64,000 nt of DNA from Hymenopellis radicata (Eukaryota > Basidiomycota > Agaricomycetes > Agaricales > Physalacriaceae), in NCBI GenBank assembly GCA_015501595.1, contig JADNRX010000121.1:1-64000 (forward strand). Direction: 5' to 3'. Made by a program: the position numbers and the translations under genes. Of this stretch, positions 23,831 to 35,636 are shown one piece after another (the stretch's first letter is position 1; every line of letters begins with the position of its first letter). The notes below the pieces were generated by a model. The model searched no databases and was not told the DNA's origin. It saw nothing but the letters and a program-made list of their open reading frames with translations.

Positions 23831-24482
23831 TCCTCACCATGTCTTCTTCTATTCTGCCTTTACCGTGAACCTCTACGACCTCACGATCTTCATGATGAAC
23901 AATGACATACCACGTAACTATACCTCATTCATAACTTATTTCCTGTTTAATCGTTATATACCATTCGTGTCCTGGAGATTTTTTGTATACGTGGTTTCAG
24001 TGTAGTCCTGGACGTTTATGTTCACTTTGGTAGCGTTTGAAATGAGTATCTTGCGGCTCTTTTAATGTAAAGGAACGTGCCTGCGGTTTTATAGTCTGCT
24101 CACTAATTCATAACTGACAAGTTACGTCCAGGTCTAGTTTGGGTCTAGTGTGGCGCTGTTCAAATTTGATCCGAATTTGGATCACATGACTGATGTCGTC
24201 GGCGGTGCTCGGCATGAGCGGCCGGATTAACGCGCGCGTTGAAATACCACCCTCTCGTGGTAGACGCTGCCAACGTCCATATCTCCAGGTCTTTGCCTGC
24301 GCACTTTCTGCTGCCCAAAGGAACGCTCTGGACTTCTAGTCTGGGTCTAAGCAATTCGGAATTGACATCCAGTTACGGTACTTACAAGGAGTATGTTGCT
24401 TCCTATCACATCGGAATGTCTTAAGTTGCCTACAAGTATCTCAAGAGCCGGCTTTCCCCGTTCCGTATTCAGACGTCTCACT
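23831..24482. other. Intergenic region upstream of the ETHE1-like gene
   Basis: AT-rich first half (3' flank of the unknown gene) and mixed second half (5' flank of the ETHE1-like gene). Short frames here are unsupported. No repeat of note is visible. Confidence 0.5.
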
Positions 24483-25803
24483 ATGTTCGCTGCAATTCGA
24501 CGACTCCCTCCCTCGTTGACGACTCGACCTCAAGCCTCTACGACACGTGCTAATGCAAAACGGTCTATTACGACATTATGGGCAGCCTCTCGTCAACGTT
24601 CCCCACGACGACCTCCGATACGAAGCGCTGGAGTGTCTTCCGTCACATCTTCTTCTCCCCAATTGACTGTTGGTCAAGCCTCTGCTACTCCGCGAATAGA
24701 AGGACCACAACCGACTCGGTCTCATCCTAGTACGGGGCTGGGAAACGCTGATATATATTCCTTCTTTCACGGGAACACTTCGACATGGTTCGTACCTGCT
24801 GTTCAACCTCTTCTAGCGCGTACCTTATGTCTGTGCAGGCAGTATGTTGTAGCAGATCCCGCAACGCGAACTGCAGTGCTTATAGACACTGCCCTCGATT
24901 ATGATGCTGCTTCAGGTGCTCTCAAAACCAAGGCGGCGGATCAGCTTCTCGAGTTTATCCAGAAGAACGAGCTCAAAGTCATTCGCATATTGTACCTACG
25001 TTTGGTACCATCTCTCGTATATTTCTGATGCTTCCTGCAGAGAAACGCACGCACATGCCGACCATCTGACTGCTTCCCAATACCTCAAATCCAAACTCCC
25101 TGGAAAGCCTCCCATCTGCATCGGGGCCCGTATCACTCAAGTCCAGTCGAATTTCGCGCCTTTCTACGGCTTCGACAAGAGCATTTTCAAAGACACGTTC
25201 GATCTCTTTCTCAAGGATGACGAAACCTTTGCCGTTGGGAACTTGACGTGCAAGGTCGTTCATCTTCCTGGCCACACGCCTGACCACATTGGTTATATTG
25301 TCGGCAATGCTGTCTTCGCTGGTGATAGCATCTTCATGGTATGTTGAGCTCTAACCTTTGCAATAGAAGTTGACGGTTATGCAGCCTGATGTTGGGTCGG
25401 CGCGCGTCGATTTCCCTGGTGGAAATGCAAAGCAGCTATTCGAGGCAAGTACATTCCACACTTTTCCGGTCACGAACCTAATATACCTTAGTCTATGCGC
25501 CGATTGCTTTCGCTGCCAGAGGACTATATGCTGTTCGTCGGGCATGATTATCCTGAAGGCCGCGAGGAAGCAGACATGACCACGGTTGCTGAACAGCAGC
25601 AGTTTAACAAGCATGCGAAACTGGGCACAACAGAGGATACGTTTATCAAGTTTCGCAAGGCTAGAGACGATGTCCTGGGAGCGCCTCGATTGTTACATCC
25701 GTCTATCCAGGTAAATGTGAGGGCAGGGAAGCTGCCACCGCCAGATAAAGATGGGCATATACATATGAAGATACCAGTTCGGGCTCCAGAGAGTTTTCAG
25801 TAG
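24483..25803 (+). CDS. ETHE1-like persulfide dioxygenase / metallo-beta-lactamase hydrolase, mitochondrial
   Basis: Metallo-beta-lactamase-fold enzyme; ETHE1 relatives oxidise glutathione persulfide to sulfite in mitochondria. The ATG at 24483 opens an Arg/Ser/Thr-rich presequence (MFAAIRRLPPSLTTRPQAS). After an intron at about 24787-24837 the catalytic domain reads QYVVADPATRTAVLIDTALDYD. After a second intron comes the metal-binding THAHADHLTAS. Other family residues are VVHLPGHTPDHIGY, FAGDSIF, QPDVGSARVDFPGGN and LFVGHDYPEGR. The C-terminal KFRKARDDVLGAPRLLHPSIQVNVRAGKLP end fits the longer fungal/plant members. No rhodanese domain is seen. Substrate is inferred from family only. Confidence 0.85.
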
Positions 25804-25938
25804 TTTGTCTTCCTTGAGTAGTGTGCATTTCAATGGAGTGTTTTCGTTATTCGTTTTGTCCCAAATTGGCGGTGACGTACCGTACAGCCACCCTGGATTG
25901 GCTAGGAGTCTCATTAACCCTTCTCTTTCGTGTTCTCG

Positions 25939-28900
25939 ATGTCGAACAGTTCTGGATACCAGCCACTCTCACAGAGCGCGGACGATGAGGGCGACGTTGG
26001 CGAGGCCGCGCAGCTTCTGCCTGGCTCCACACGTTCACGCAGCCGGGCACTGCGGCCAGGCAGCATTGATCTTTCCAAGCTGGACCACGCCTTCAAGAGG
26101 TGGTATTCATCGCGCTCATCTCCGCTTTAATGTTCATGTAAACCACTAGATGGACAGAATCTATTGCGCAGCGAGTAAAGCGAAAGAAGACCACGCCGGG
26201 CCACACCAAGAAACAGATTTGGAAGAGCGTCTTCGAGCCGACCATTCAGTCCAATGCTCCTCCGCCGACTATCGTTCGTTCCCCCGAATATATGCTATTT
26301 GGTGTACCGTTGATGCATCTCCAGATTAAAACGCTCGACCACAAGCCTCCTATGACCCCAGAGGAATTCGAAGCGTGAGTTATTCAATGCTGTTGGTCGT
26401 GGTACTGACGTGTATTACGCTTAGAATGGTCAAGTCCGTCAAATCAGCCATCGCGGAGGGTATCCACCCCAAGATGATCACCAAGGGCTCGTCGGGTTCT
26501 TACTTTGCACGTGCAAAGACTGAAGGTGGACGTGTTCAGACCGTGGCGTGCGTTATGCTTCGTGTTCTTTACACCTGTGTACTCAATTTCTTTCAGTGTC
26601 TTCAAGCCAAAGGACGAGGAGCCGTATGGACGTCTGAACCCAAAGGTACGACATTCACTTCAACGCTGTATATTATGAATAACAACGCGACTAGACCACG
26701 AAATGGATACATCGCCAGTTTCGATGGATCATCCCTTTTGGGCGCGCATGTCTTATACCCAATCTCAGGTGCGGTCTTGACACGTAAATTCTTGATATTC
26801 GGCTTACCTGGCGTCAAGCTATATATCTGAGGCTGCTGCGTCACTTTTAGATGACCGGCTAGAGTTGCACATTGTTCCACCCACCAAACTTGTGTCAATA
26901 TCTAGCTCGGTACGAACAATCTGCCCTGATACTCTCTCCATAACTGACTTTGTGCTCCATAGTCGTTCTTCTATGACTGGTTAGACAGGAATGCCGCAAA
27001 GAAAGGAAAACCGCTGCCAGAAAAGATCGGTAGCATGCAATTCTTCCTAAACGGATATCAGGGTATTGTTCAGTCCTTTGGGCGCTCTTCCAGAACTAAT
27101 ATGTCTTTGGTAGATGCCTCAGAGTTCTTACGAAAATACCCGTGGCCAGGTCGTGCCATCGCCGATACATTTGATGATTCCACCCATAGACAGGGCAGTG
27201 TATCCAAACGCGCCCTCAGTGCACTCAAAATTCTCTGTGGCAAGACAGGAGACTCTGAGGACAACTATGACGATTATGAAGAAGAACGTTTATTTGACGC
27301 CACAGAAGCTGATCCCCAAACACCGTTCTACTGGAGCCCCCAACTCCAGCAAAGCTTCAGAGACGAACTGGAAAAGTTGGTGCATTTCTCACGTCCCGAA
27401 CGAGTTCTGATCTTCGTTTTGTAGACTTGTCATTTTAGGTACGCGGCGGGAATGCAACAAATACAGAATACTCACTTCTCCTAGATTATCTTATGCTCAA
27501 CACCGATCGTGGCGCTGATAACTACATGATCAAATATTGTGAAGTAGACCATGAGAAGTCCTTGGTGGACATTGCGCCCTCTCGTTCCGAACGGGCTGAG
27601 ATGCCTGTCATGAGCGAGTTACGGAAGAACGATGTATCTACAAGGAGTCCTTCGATGGAAACATCTTCTCCTTATATCTCCGGTTCCATGGGTGCTTCAT
27701 CTTCCACGCCGAACTTAGATTATACCAAACGCCCCCACGTTCATATTGCGGCGATTGACAACTCTTTGTCCTTCCCCCACGAACATCCTCACGGGTGGCG
27801 ATCATATACCTATGGATGGCTGTATCTCCCCGTTAGCGTCATTGGCCGCCCTTTCAGCGAGAAGACGCGGAATCATTTCTTGCCGCTGTTGACGTCTAAG
27901 ACGTGGTGGGAGGAGACGACTTTTGAACTAGAGAAGCTGTTTGCAGTCGACCCCGATTTCCATCCGAAGATGTTTAGGGTAATATCCTTCGCCTCTTTGC
28001 CGCCCTTTTCGCTGATGCATACCTTTAGAGACAATTGGCTGTAATGAAGGGTGAGCTTCCTGTACAATAAGATGGTCAAAGTAGTGACACTGTCCCAGGA
28101 CAGGCTTGCAACATCATTCAATCACTGAAGCACCTGGTAAGCGGAAACTCTCTCGCTGTCTCCTACCGTCTAATCCCCTTTATAGGATGAAGGTAATATA
28201 ATGGATTGTTCTGTGAAGGACTTAAGACTCATACGTCTCAGGTCCTCTGGAGTTAACACGTCGTCAGAAGCTCCTAGTCTGGAATGATGAGGTTGAACTT
28301 AGCGAGGCCAATGTAGAAGATGACCAACCTCTTCCGTCGCCCAAGCTATCTATCAGTAGTGTGCCCTTGCCTCCTCGAAGGACCGTAGCCAAAGCTCGGA
28401 TAGCAGTAATTTCCCTCCGCCCATTCAAAGAGGCATAACCGATGCAAGCGGCGCTACGCGCCCAGTGCCTTTCGTCTCCAAATTCCAGCGGATACATCCT
28501 GGAACCACGGGCGTCACTGTCCTGGAGCATCTAGAGCGGCTGGACGCGGTGGAAGCCAGTTTGCAAAGGCTCAATATCGATGATCAGGATGAAGAAGACG
28601 ACGTTGGCGAGGCTGCATCGCCGCGACCTGCACATTTGTCGCGCAGTCAGAACGGGTCGTCCTCGTCGATGCATCCAAACGGACCCATGTCGCCTATATC
28701 GCCGCCAGGCAGTCCTTTGCCGACAGTGCATGAGGTGCCGTCTATGGCTAGCTCAATGACGGAAGAAGACCTGGTCGCCATGTCGAGGTCGACGTCGCAT
28801 GCGGATGCTCATAGTCGATGGGCAAGTCAAGTCGCGAGGAATGTTGATTGGTTGCAAAACTCGGACACGGCGCCAAAGCGGACCGTAATTGTGGAGGTAT

Positions 28901-28992
28901 GTTTTCTGAGAGTTTTCCTGTATTGCATGCTCAACTATCATACGCAGCGGTTGGAGACTGTCGAGCACAAGCCATTGTGTTCTTGCTGGTAG
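25939..28992 (+). CDS. LSB6: Phosphatidylinositol 4-kinase type II
   Basis: Membrane-associated lipid kinase making PI4P at endosomes/vacuole and plasma membrane. The N-terminus (MSNSSGYQPLSQSADDEGD) is disordered. Kinase motifs read through at least eight introns: ITKGSSGSYFARA (nucleotide loop), VFKPKDEEPYGRLNPK with the ATP-binding Lys, SEAAASLLDDRL...IVPPTKLVSIS, SFFYDWLDR, GSMQFFLNGYQ, DASEFLRKYPWPGR, then the catalytic LDYLMLNTDRGADNYMIKY. A substrate-side region follows (HVHIAAIDNSLSFPHEHPHGWRSYTYGWLYLP). After a long Ser/Pro-rich insert the C-terminus RLETVEHKPLCSCW, joined by the last intron, matches the family end, with Cys residues suited to membrane attachment. The family CCPCC palmitoylation motif was not seen. 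Confidence 0.9.
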
Positions 28993-29112
28993 AACGAAGG
29001 CATACTAATAATAATGTACTATAGCAGGCTCGGACGTTCTGACTAGGAGATGTAATGTACATTGGGATGTTGATACAAGAAGAATGCATACATGTTTGGC
29101 GTATTAGATGGT

Positions 29113-30574
29113 TCATGATTCGTCCATTAGGAATTGACTGAACGCGGCGAGACGTTCTTCCTTCTGTACCCTCTTCGTCTCCAGTTCCGCTCCTTCTGAA
29201 CCGCTGCTTGCCAAAGTAAAGCGAGGCTTCGATTCGCCGAGCGCTGAAGAATCGACCATTCATTCTCTGTGGTGTTCTTTTTAGTACCAGACTGCGTTGA
29301 TTGAGAGAAGACGTACTAAGACACAAGCCTGAGCACTGACAGGATCGCGGAACTTGACAGTCATGATGCCGTCTTCCTCTTTCTGTAGAACGAGTTCAGC
29401 AAGTAGAGGCCGACTCAGACATTAGACTCACATCGTATAATACAACATTCGTTACTTCTCCTAGTGAAGAGCATTCATCGCGTACATCTTCTTTGAGATC
29501 AAGGAGGAGTGTAGCGTCCTCTTCAAGTTCCTTTAGCGTGAACATGTGCTTGAGGACAACAGCACGACTGGTTTTTCGGGGCAACGGTTTCTTCGGGTTC
29601 GAGTGAAGGCCCGAAGCCATCTTCGTCGTTCCATTCCTGCAATTTCCTGTTCAAAAGATCAGTAAGCTACATTAACGAACGATGCGGATAACGCACTGTT
29701 GCATCTTGCCTATCCGGCGCGACGCCTTTTTCTTGTCGACCGTTTTTCTAGGCTGACTCTCGCCACTTTTGCCATCAGAGTGGGAGGTGTTTTTGTGGGA
29801 AAAGTCGGCCTTGGCCAAGTGCATGACGCTATTGGGGTCACCCAGACGCAGCTCGGATTCGTCTAGGATGTTGAGTGCAAGTATGACAGAGTCCTCTTTG
29901 AAGTAGACCACGAGCGCATCGCCGCTGAAGGAGCCGTCGTCCCGCGCGTACATCTTGACTTTGGGCTCCCCGTCGTCGTCCTCTTCCAAGACGCCAAACT
30001 TTGAAAAGCAGGACACGACCTCGTCAAACTCTGTGTCAAGGGGGAGCCCGGTAACATATATGGCTGTGTTCTTAGACTTGCGTTCCGCGACGGGCTTGTC
30101 CTTTTTGTCTTGCTTGCCGCGCTTGATCGAGTGGCCGTCGCCGACGGGCGTGGCGGATGTGTAGTCGGGCTCTTTGCGCTTCTTATTGGCGCGGGCGGCG
30201 ACGGGTGCAGCAGGGGCCTGTGGTAGTTCACCGCTCGGGATCAGGCAAAGAACGGAAAAGTGACGCGACTGGCCTCTTCGTCGACCCCGGACACCGAGTA
30301 CGCCGCTTGCTGCTGTTTCATCAGGTCTTCGTCGACCTGCATGTTGTGATAAGTACAGAAAAGGCCCATTATAAGCGCAGTGTACCAGAGGAAGCCAAGC
30401 GCCTTTGCCGGCGTCATATTCCATCTCGGTACCGTCGTCCTCTTCATAGCGCCAGGTGTTGGATTCCTTGGAAAAGTATACCCTGTTCAATGGTGAGCAC
30501 AGTGTAGGGCACGACGAGCAGCACAGCGGGTACCGAGGATCGTCTGCAAGTGATGCTGGTGGTGCAGATGACAT
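29113..30574 (-). CDS. CUS2: U2 snRNP-associated splicing factor CUS2 / HTATSF1-like
   Basis: RNA-binding factor that assists U2 snRNP in early spliceosome assembly; nuclear. The N-terminal VYFSKESNTWRYEEDDGTEMEYDAGKGAWLPL is the typical acidic/aromatic start after the first intron. A basic linker (KKRKEPDYTS) is followed by RRM1: NTAIYVTGLPLDTEFDEVVSCFSKFG with RNP1-like GDALVVYFKEDSV. RRM2 (UHM-type) reads AVVLKHMFTLKELEEDATLLLDLKEDVRDECSSLGEVTNVVLYD, then GIMTVKFRDPVSAQAC and NGRFFSARRIEASLYFGKQRFRRSG. One extra G in CCC at 29169-29171 (plus strand) breaks the final frame; removing it gives GDEEVQKEERLAAFSQFLMDES and the stop at 29113. Confidence 0.88.
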
Positions 30575-30643
30575 GTTTATTTGCAGTTGCTTGAGTCAAG
30601 CTCTTAAGTTCATAGACCAAGTCAATTCTACAGTCAATTCGTT

Positions 30644-31228
30644 CTACTTGATAAGGGACATTGGGAAGTAGGTATACGGTGGATGCGGGGCGTCTGGGGA
30701 CTGCTCGGGCACCCAGCGCTTGTACGCTGTTGGCAACGACGGCGGCAGTTTGGATTCCGTGTAAACCTTTGTCTTTGCTGTAATAGTCGCAATCGCCTCT
30801 GCAAGTCCCATCTCTTTGGGTGCATTGGCGACGGCGCCACCTTCAGCAGCAGGCGGGGCCACACTGTCCAAAGAATGAATTGAGTACGTCGGGATGGGCG
30901 ACGGCAACAAACACGTACGCTTGGGCCGTTGAATGCTCTATTAACAATGCCGACAATTCTGACTGTGTGATAACCGAAAGTTGTGGGTATGCACGTCGAA
31001 CATCACGTTTCCAGTACTGGTTCTGGGCAATGTCCGAAGCTATAGTTGACACGATGAGCATTCTCCGACAACCTACAACTTCCTTGACGCGCCTTTAGTT
31101 GCAGGAGTCGAATATATCTCTGGTCGAGATCCAGGAGGAGGGTATCGGTTCAGCTCAGCCAAAGGCAGACCGCTGCTGATCTCGGGGTTGACGACGACCG
31201 CATCCCCTGTGCTCGTCGTCAGCGACAT
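30644..31228 (-). CDS. Small conserved protein, unknown function
   Basis: About 180 residues. I do not recognise the family. It starts MSLTTSTGDAVVVNPEISSG at 31228. A -1 frame break at the AA/TT near 31080 joins ATKGASRK to VVGCRRMLIVSTIASDIAQN. One intron (donor GTACGT near 30919, acceptor CAG near 30868) joins LLIEHSTAQA to VAPPAAEGG. The C-terminal part (MGLAEAIATITAKTKVYTES ... YKRWVPEQSPDAPHPPYTYFP) has the aromatic/proline composition of small mitochondrial or membrane-peripheral subunits, but this is only an impression. It is convergent with nothing and lies 70 bp from the 5' end of the CUS2-like gene. Confidence 0.6.
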
Positions 31229-31779
31229 TATTGGAATAATTTTGGAGTAAACACACGAAATTTCTTCCAAAATCCCCTTGGACTCAAGTGGTAGAGCGTG
31301 GATTCCGCTGCCTTCTTGGTGGCCATTTCGAAAGAGTGTGACGATCACGCATGCTCTATTTCCGGCGTCTTCCGTTCATCGTAGCTTGTCTTAGGCCCTT
31401 CTCTTCATGTCTGCTGACTGTAAAATCCTCGGAAAAGCTTCAAGATACTGCCCCTCGGCTCTATCCTCAAAATACCTTGATGCTATAGATCTCGGGTCGT
31501 ACTTTGAGCGCCTTCCCTCCTTCACAATGTTCACTGTCGAGCAGGAACGAAGACTAGAAAAATTCTGGCTATTGCTCAGTTCCTTCTGTACATTTGGCCC
31601 CACGAACACCTTGCGAACACCGCTCTATTCGGTCCAGGGTCGATCGCGCAATTATTGGCATTGATGATTGTGGGCATCGTCTGCCGGATTTCGCGACATC
31701 GCGCCATCCCCTTACTAAATTTGCGGCCGTAGATATATATTGAAATCTCTCCCCTTTTACCCCCTCATACCTTCCCGCC
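31229..31779. other. Divergent intergenic region
   Basis: Holds the promoters of the small unknown (-) and UPF0643 (+) genes. The overlapping open frames at 31391-31664 on both strands look like chance frames. CT-rich sequence precedes the ATG at 31780. Confidence 0.5.
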
Positions 31780-32601
31780 ATGTCCGTGACATTCACTCAC
31801 CCTCCCCATCCTTCAGAGCTCGCATCTCAGCTCAAGCTCTCTCTTAGCGCCAGAGATCCCCATGAACTGCCCAACTTTGAACAGAGTCCAACGTCTCGTC
31901 ATTCTCCTGTCCTATACCTCCCCCCACTACTGTCGTCTCTGCCCCAGCAGCTTGAACCAATACCCATAGACAGTCTTGCGACGCCACCTCTTGTTACAGA
32001 AACACGGCTTCCTGACATCGACCCTGCTTCCTTGTCGTTGCACAGGGCCCTTCATCACTTTACCCCGAAAGACGCCAACTATGCAGCTATTCCCTACGCG
32101 GACGCATTCAATTGGTCCGAGCTTGAACTACCGGAAGACGAAGAACGCGAATGGTACTGCGTTGTCTTCCGTAGCAAACGGAAAGCCGGGAGTGATGGTG
32201 GATGTACGTGCTGTCGTTCGTATTCCATCCCCATTCACCTAACTCCCGTTTTAGCTCTCTACGAAGCAGACAAGAAAGCGCACGAGGAAGCCATCAGGAA
32301 TGGCGGCGTATGTCTTGCATTTTTTCGAACCATCGGTGTCTAATAATATTGGTCTTGTCAGCTTATCTTGTACTGGTACGGAATACCAAACCAAGAAACA
32401 GGCATGAACCTCGCGACGTGCATTTGGCAGAGTCGCAGACATGCGATGGCGGCGAATTCGAGACCAGACCATATACGCGCGATGAAGCTCGCGGCAGAGT
32501 CCTACGAGATATATACCTTAGAGCGCCATGTGTTGCGCAAGTCTTTGCATCAACGTGGAGTGACGATCGAACCGTTCCAAGGAGGAGATGTAGGTTGGTG
32601 A
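31780..32601 (+). CDS. UPF0643-family protein
   Basis: Conserved fungal protein of unknown function, 238 residues, related to the fission yeast UPF0643 family. Three exons: 31780-32203, 32255-32307, 32362-32601; phases fit. Conserved parts are LHHFTPKDANYAAIPYADAFNW, EREWYCVVFRSKRK, LYEADKKAHEEAI, then ILYWYGIPNQETGMNLATCIWQS and the C-terminal YEIYTLERHVLRK. No signal peptide, membrane span or catalytic motif is evident. Confidence 0.82.
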
Positions 32602-32822
32602 GGCGCGGTAGATGAAGTTCTTGATGGACTGTACTTGATATTTATTCTGTGTATACCTTGCTATCGTGCTTTGTTAAAACTTACCGATTATCAATAATTT
32701 ACATACAGCTGAATGAACAGAGCCTTGCCTAGAGAAATGATTGCGAGCTTTGACTGGCCACCAAACACCAAGAGAATTTTGGTGGCGCTGGTTATGTAAG
32801 CGGCCATTTTCGTGCCCTCATC

Positions 32823-33263
32823 ATGCAGTCCGTCTCGTTCGTCCAGCGGCGGTTCGTGTCGACGTCGCCCTATGGCCGGACACACATCTGGAAGCGCCGC
32901 GACCCAATTATCCCCAACCCCGTCGTTCCAAAATTCCCGCAGCGCGTTATTCTCTCCAACGGCGCCTCGTTCACCCATTATACCACGTCGCCGCGCTCCT
33001 TGCTGCGTCTCACGCGCGACACGACAAATAATCCGACATGGAACACATATCTCTGGGCTGATGAAGGCGCCATGGAGGACGAGGCCAACACGACTGGTCG
33101 TCTCGGACGATTCAATAGGCGATTCGAGGGTGTCGGTGGTGTGAGCAAGGGCGGCGAGAGAACAGTGGAATGGATGTCTGGGAGCAGTGAGAGTGAAGGT
33201 GAATTGGTGGATCCCAGTCTGTACATCAAGAAGAAGGAAAAGCACGGCCGCAGGAAACCCTAG
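32823..33263 (+). CDS. MRPL36: Mitochondrial large ribosomal subunit protein bL31m
   Basis: Single-exon gene, 146 residues. The N-terminus (MQSVSFVQRRFVSTSPYGRT) is a mitochondrial presequence. The L31-like core is FPQRVILSNGASFTHYTTSPRSLLRLTRDTTNNPTWN, matching fungal mitochondrial bL31. A lysine-rich tail (IKKKEKHGRRKP) ends the protein. A near tandem arrangement with SDHAF2, 160 bp downstream, puts two mitochondrial genes together on the same strand. Confidence 0.9.
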   Translation: MQSVSFVQRRFVSTSPYGRTHIWKRRDPIIPNPVVPKFPQRVILSNGASFTHYTTSPRSLLRLTRDTTNNPTWNTYLWADEGAMEDEANTTGRLGRFNRRFEGVGGVSKGGERTVEWMSGSSESEGELVDPSLYIKKKEKHGRRKP

Positions 33264-33425
33264 GTACGTTTTCACCTTTGCTCGACCTTGTTGCTTGCCA
33301 GTCTCACTCCTCTACAGTCCTACCCTACTCAATAGTATTCACTTTTTTTTCGCCTTACATGTCGTCCAAATTTTTAAGTTAAAGCCTAAACAGCGATCAC
33401 GTTGTGTTGCTCTCTTACCATCACC

Positions 33426-33937
33426 ATGTCAGCCATCCAGCGCGTAGCCCGGCTCTCCTACCGCTCCTTCCGCCTTTTCTCGTGGACTGCTGTGTCGCGG
33501 GCAGACCCATGGCCTCTTCCGCATACACCTGAGCACATGGCCAACACCACCACGCCTGCCGACTTGGCACCCCCCGCCCCGCTCCCCAGACCAAACGAGT
33601 CCATCGACGTCATGCGTGCCCGGCTCGTCTACCAATCCCGCAAACGCGGCACTCTGGAGAGTGATCTCTTGCTCAGTACTTTTGCTCGAGACAATCTGCT
33701 CACGATGACTGAGACGGAGCTGAAGGAGTATGACAAAGTGAGCTCATTCCATTTCTCGTCGTTTAGACATGTTCATATTTCTTACAGATGCTCGACGAGC
33801 CGGACTGGGATATATACTACTGGGCGACGGGGAAGCGTGCGCCGCCTGAGCGTTGGTCGAACTCTGCCATTCTTGAGAAGCTGAGGGTACACGCAAAGAA
33901 TGAGGGTAAGGTCGTCCGGATGATGCCAGCGTTGTAG
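33426..33937 (+). CDS. SDH5: Succinate dehydrogenase assembly factor 2 (SDHAF2/Sdh5), mitochondrial
   Basis: Promotes covalent FAD attachment to the succinate dehydrogenase flavoprotein in the matrix. Two exons, 33426-33737 and 33788-33937, encode 153 residues. An Arg/Ser-rich presequence ([18 protein letters not shown]) precedes the conserved [39 protein letters not shown] and [20 protein letters not shown], the family signature including the aromatic-rich WDIYYW. Confidence 0.94.
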
Positions 33938-34581
33938 AAAGAAAGTCTATTACACGCACAACGAGGAGACGTGACTGTTGGCCAACTTTCCGAAAGCAAC
34001 AAGCATCTCAAGCGTTAAGGCCTTAGCAGACAACAGACTTAGCGAGACATAAAGCTGCTTCGTGCTCGAGAGCGGTAGGCGTGGATCTTGATTTGAAGTT
34101 GATTCCAGTGCGCATTTGGCTGGGGCTTGGACTTTTCAAGTCTATGTGGACATGACTCTATTTGGACATAGGCCCCAGCCAATCGTTTTCAAGTTTCGAA
34201 TCACACGATCCGGTGCTCCCTTCCTCAGAGTCAACCACCACGACCGACGCGATACTCGACGCACGCACAAGTTTGACTAATCACAATCTTCGACAGGTGG
34301 GATGAGGTCTGCATGCTAACCAAGTGGAGATCTCATCGTGTTCTAAAGCTTCGTTAGCTACCTACGACCGAGTTGACCGCTATGCCCAGATGGCCACCGA
34401 ATTCGCCATTTTTTGATCAAATTCTCACCATGGCCGTGTCGATACGCTTTTTATTCTCAAGTTCCCCTGCACTGCCCGTGCCGGTGCAAAGATCTACTGT
34501 GAAGAGTGCAGAATCTAGATGTTCCTAGTCCGTGACAAAAATTCAGGTAATCCAATGACATGTTCAATAGAACTATGAACT
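33938..34581. other. Convergent 3' intergenic region
   Basis: Between SDHAF2 (+) and an unknown minus-strand gene. It contains a 10-bp inverted repeat, tggctggggc (34117-34126) and gccccagcca (34172-34181), separated by 45 nt. No coding frame is supported. Confidence 0.55.
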
Positions 34582-35055
34582 TCAACTATCGCACAACAGC
34601 TTAACCAGTTCATCGTCATGCATAGGTAGCGCATCTGGGCAATCAGTGAACTGTACCATATACTGGGTCTTTCCATCGGGCTTCAGATTGATCCCACTTA
34701 CTCGCCATTGTGCTTCGTCCGGGGTGGTGTCTGGTGACAAAATGAAGTGAAGCTGGACATGGTCTCGAAGAAGCTTCATTGCGTCGGCCTTGGTAGCTAT
34801 ACCCTCCCTGACGGTACTCTTCGAAGGTCAGAGGCGTCTGCTCCAGCAGTCTATCATAGTTCCGCAGCATCCCATCGATATCTTCGAGCGTGTTCGGAGG
34901 CGAGGTCTCCATCCTCAACGCCTTATCGGACTGTTCAAACTCGCGAAACATTCTGTCCCGCCGTGGAATGTCTGACTGCACAAACTCGCTCGACAATGCT
35001 GCACCTAGATGTAAAACGCGACCTTGGCTGCATGTTTTTCAGCCACAGTTGACAT
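34582..35055 (-). CDS. Small hypothetical protein
   Basis: Unrecognised, about 155 residues. A continuous peptide is obtained from MSTVAEKHAAKVAF (35055) through SSEFVQSDIPRRDRMFREFE, TLEDIDGMLRNYDRLLEQ and ATKADAMKLLRDHVQLHFIL to MHDDELVKLLCDS (stop 34582). This requires two single-base frame corrections, near 35015 (-1) and near 34815 (+1). The composition (mixed helix, few low-complexity runs) looks like a real soluble protein. An in-frame ATG further upstream at 35100 is possible. Given similar breaks elsewhere, sequencing error is likelier than decay. Confidence 0.45.
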
Positions 35056-35636
35056 CCGGAAAGGTGATGCCTGCAAATGGCCACCAGCTATCGGATACAT
35101 TGGACGTTGACGCTGAACGATGAGTCGGTGATGATGATAGGAAGGAAAGGTTTAAGCTATCTTCTTTCAAATCATGTACTACATAGATAGTAGAAAGGTC
35201 TTACCCGCACCGCATCAGCGCTGCCTTTGGATTATGAGACACTGACGACTCAGGTTTTGGTTTGATAGATGAATGATCTAAAGCATGACTGAGGAAACCA
35301 ATGATCTTGAATCGATTACTTGCTCACGTATGTATGAGAACTCGCACAACTTTTACCGCCAACATTCCGGCAACCAAAGATTGTTACGATTCAGTGATAG
35401 ACTCAAGATAGAGTGCCCGGCCGCGGCCGTGACCAGCGAAATCCCTGCAAATCATAGTCTATCATTGCCTAAAGCAGTAATTCTCATCCTCAGAACGCTG
35501 ATCGGCATCTGATCGGCGTTCAACTTTGACGTTACTCGGCGACTAAAGCAGACGGGTATGTGCATTTCCGGACGTACAAATTGCTAACACTGACAGCCAT
35601 GGCTGGTGAATCCGTAGCTTGCGTTCGCCGCTACCA
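35056..35636. other. Divergent intergenic region
   Basis: 5' flanks of the small hypothetical (-) and the amino acid permease (+). Short frames only. No repeats of note. Confidence 0.45.

Noticed and set aside
31391..31664. Opposed frames between the small unknown gene and the UPF0643 gene
   Set aside because: They cover each other on opposite strands in a divergent promoter region and have no recognisable content.
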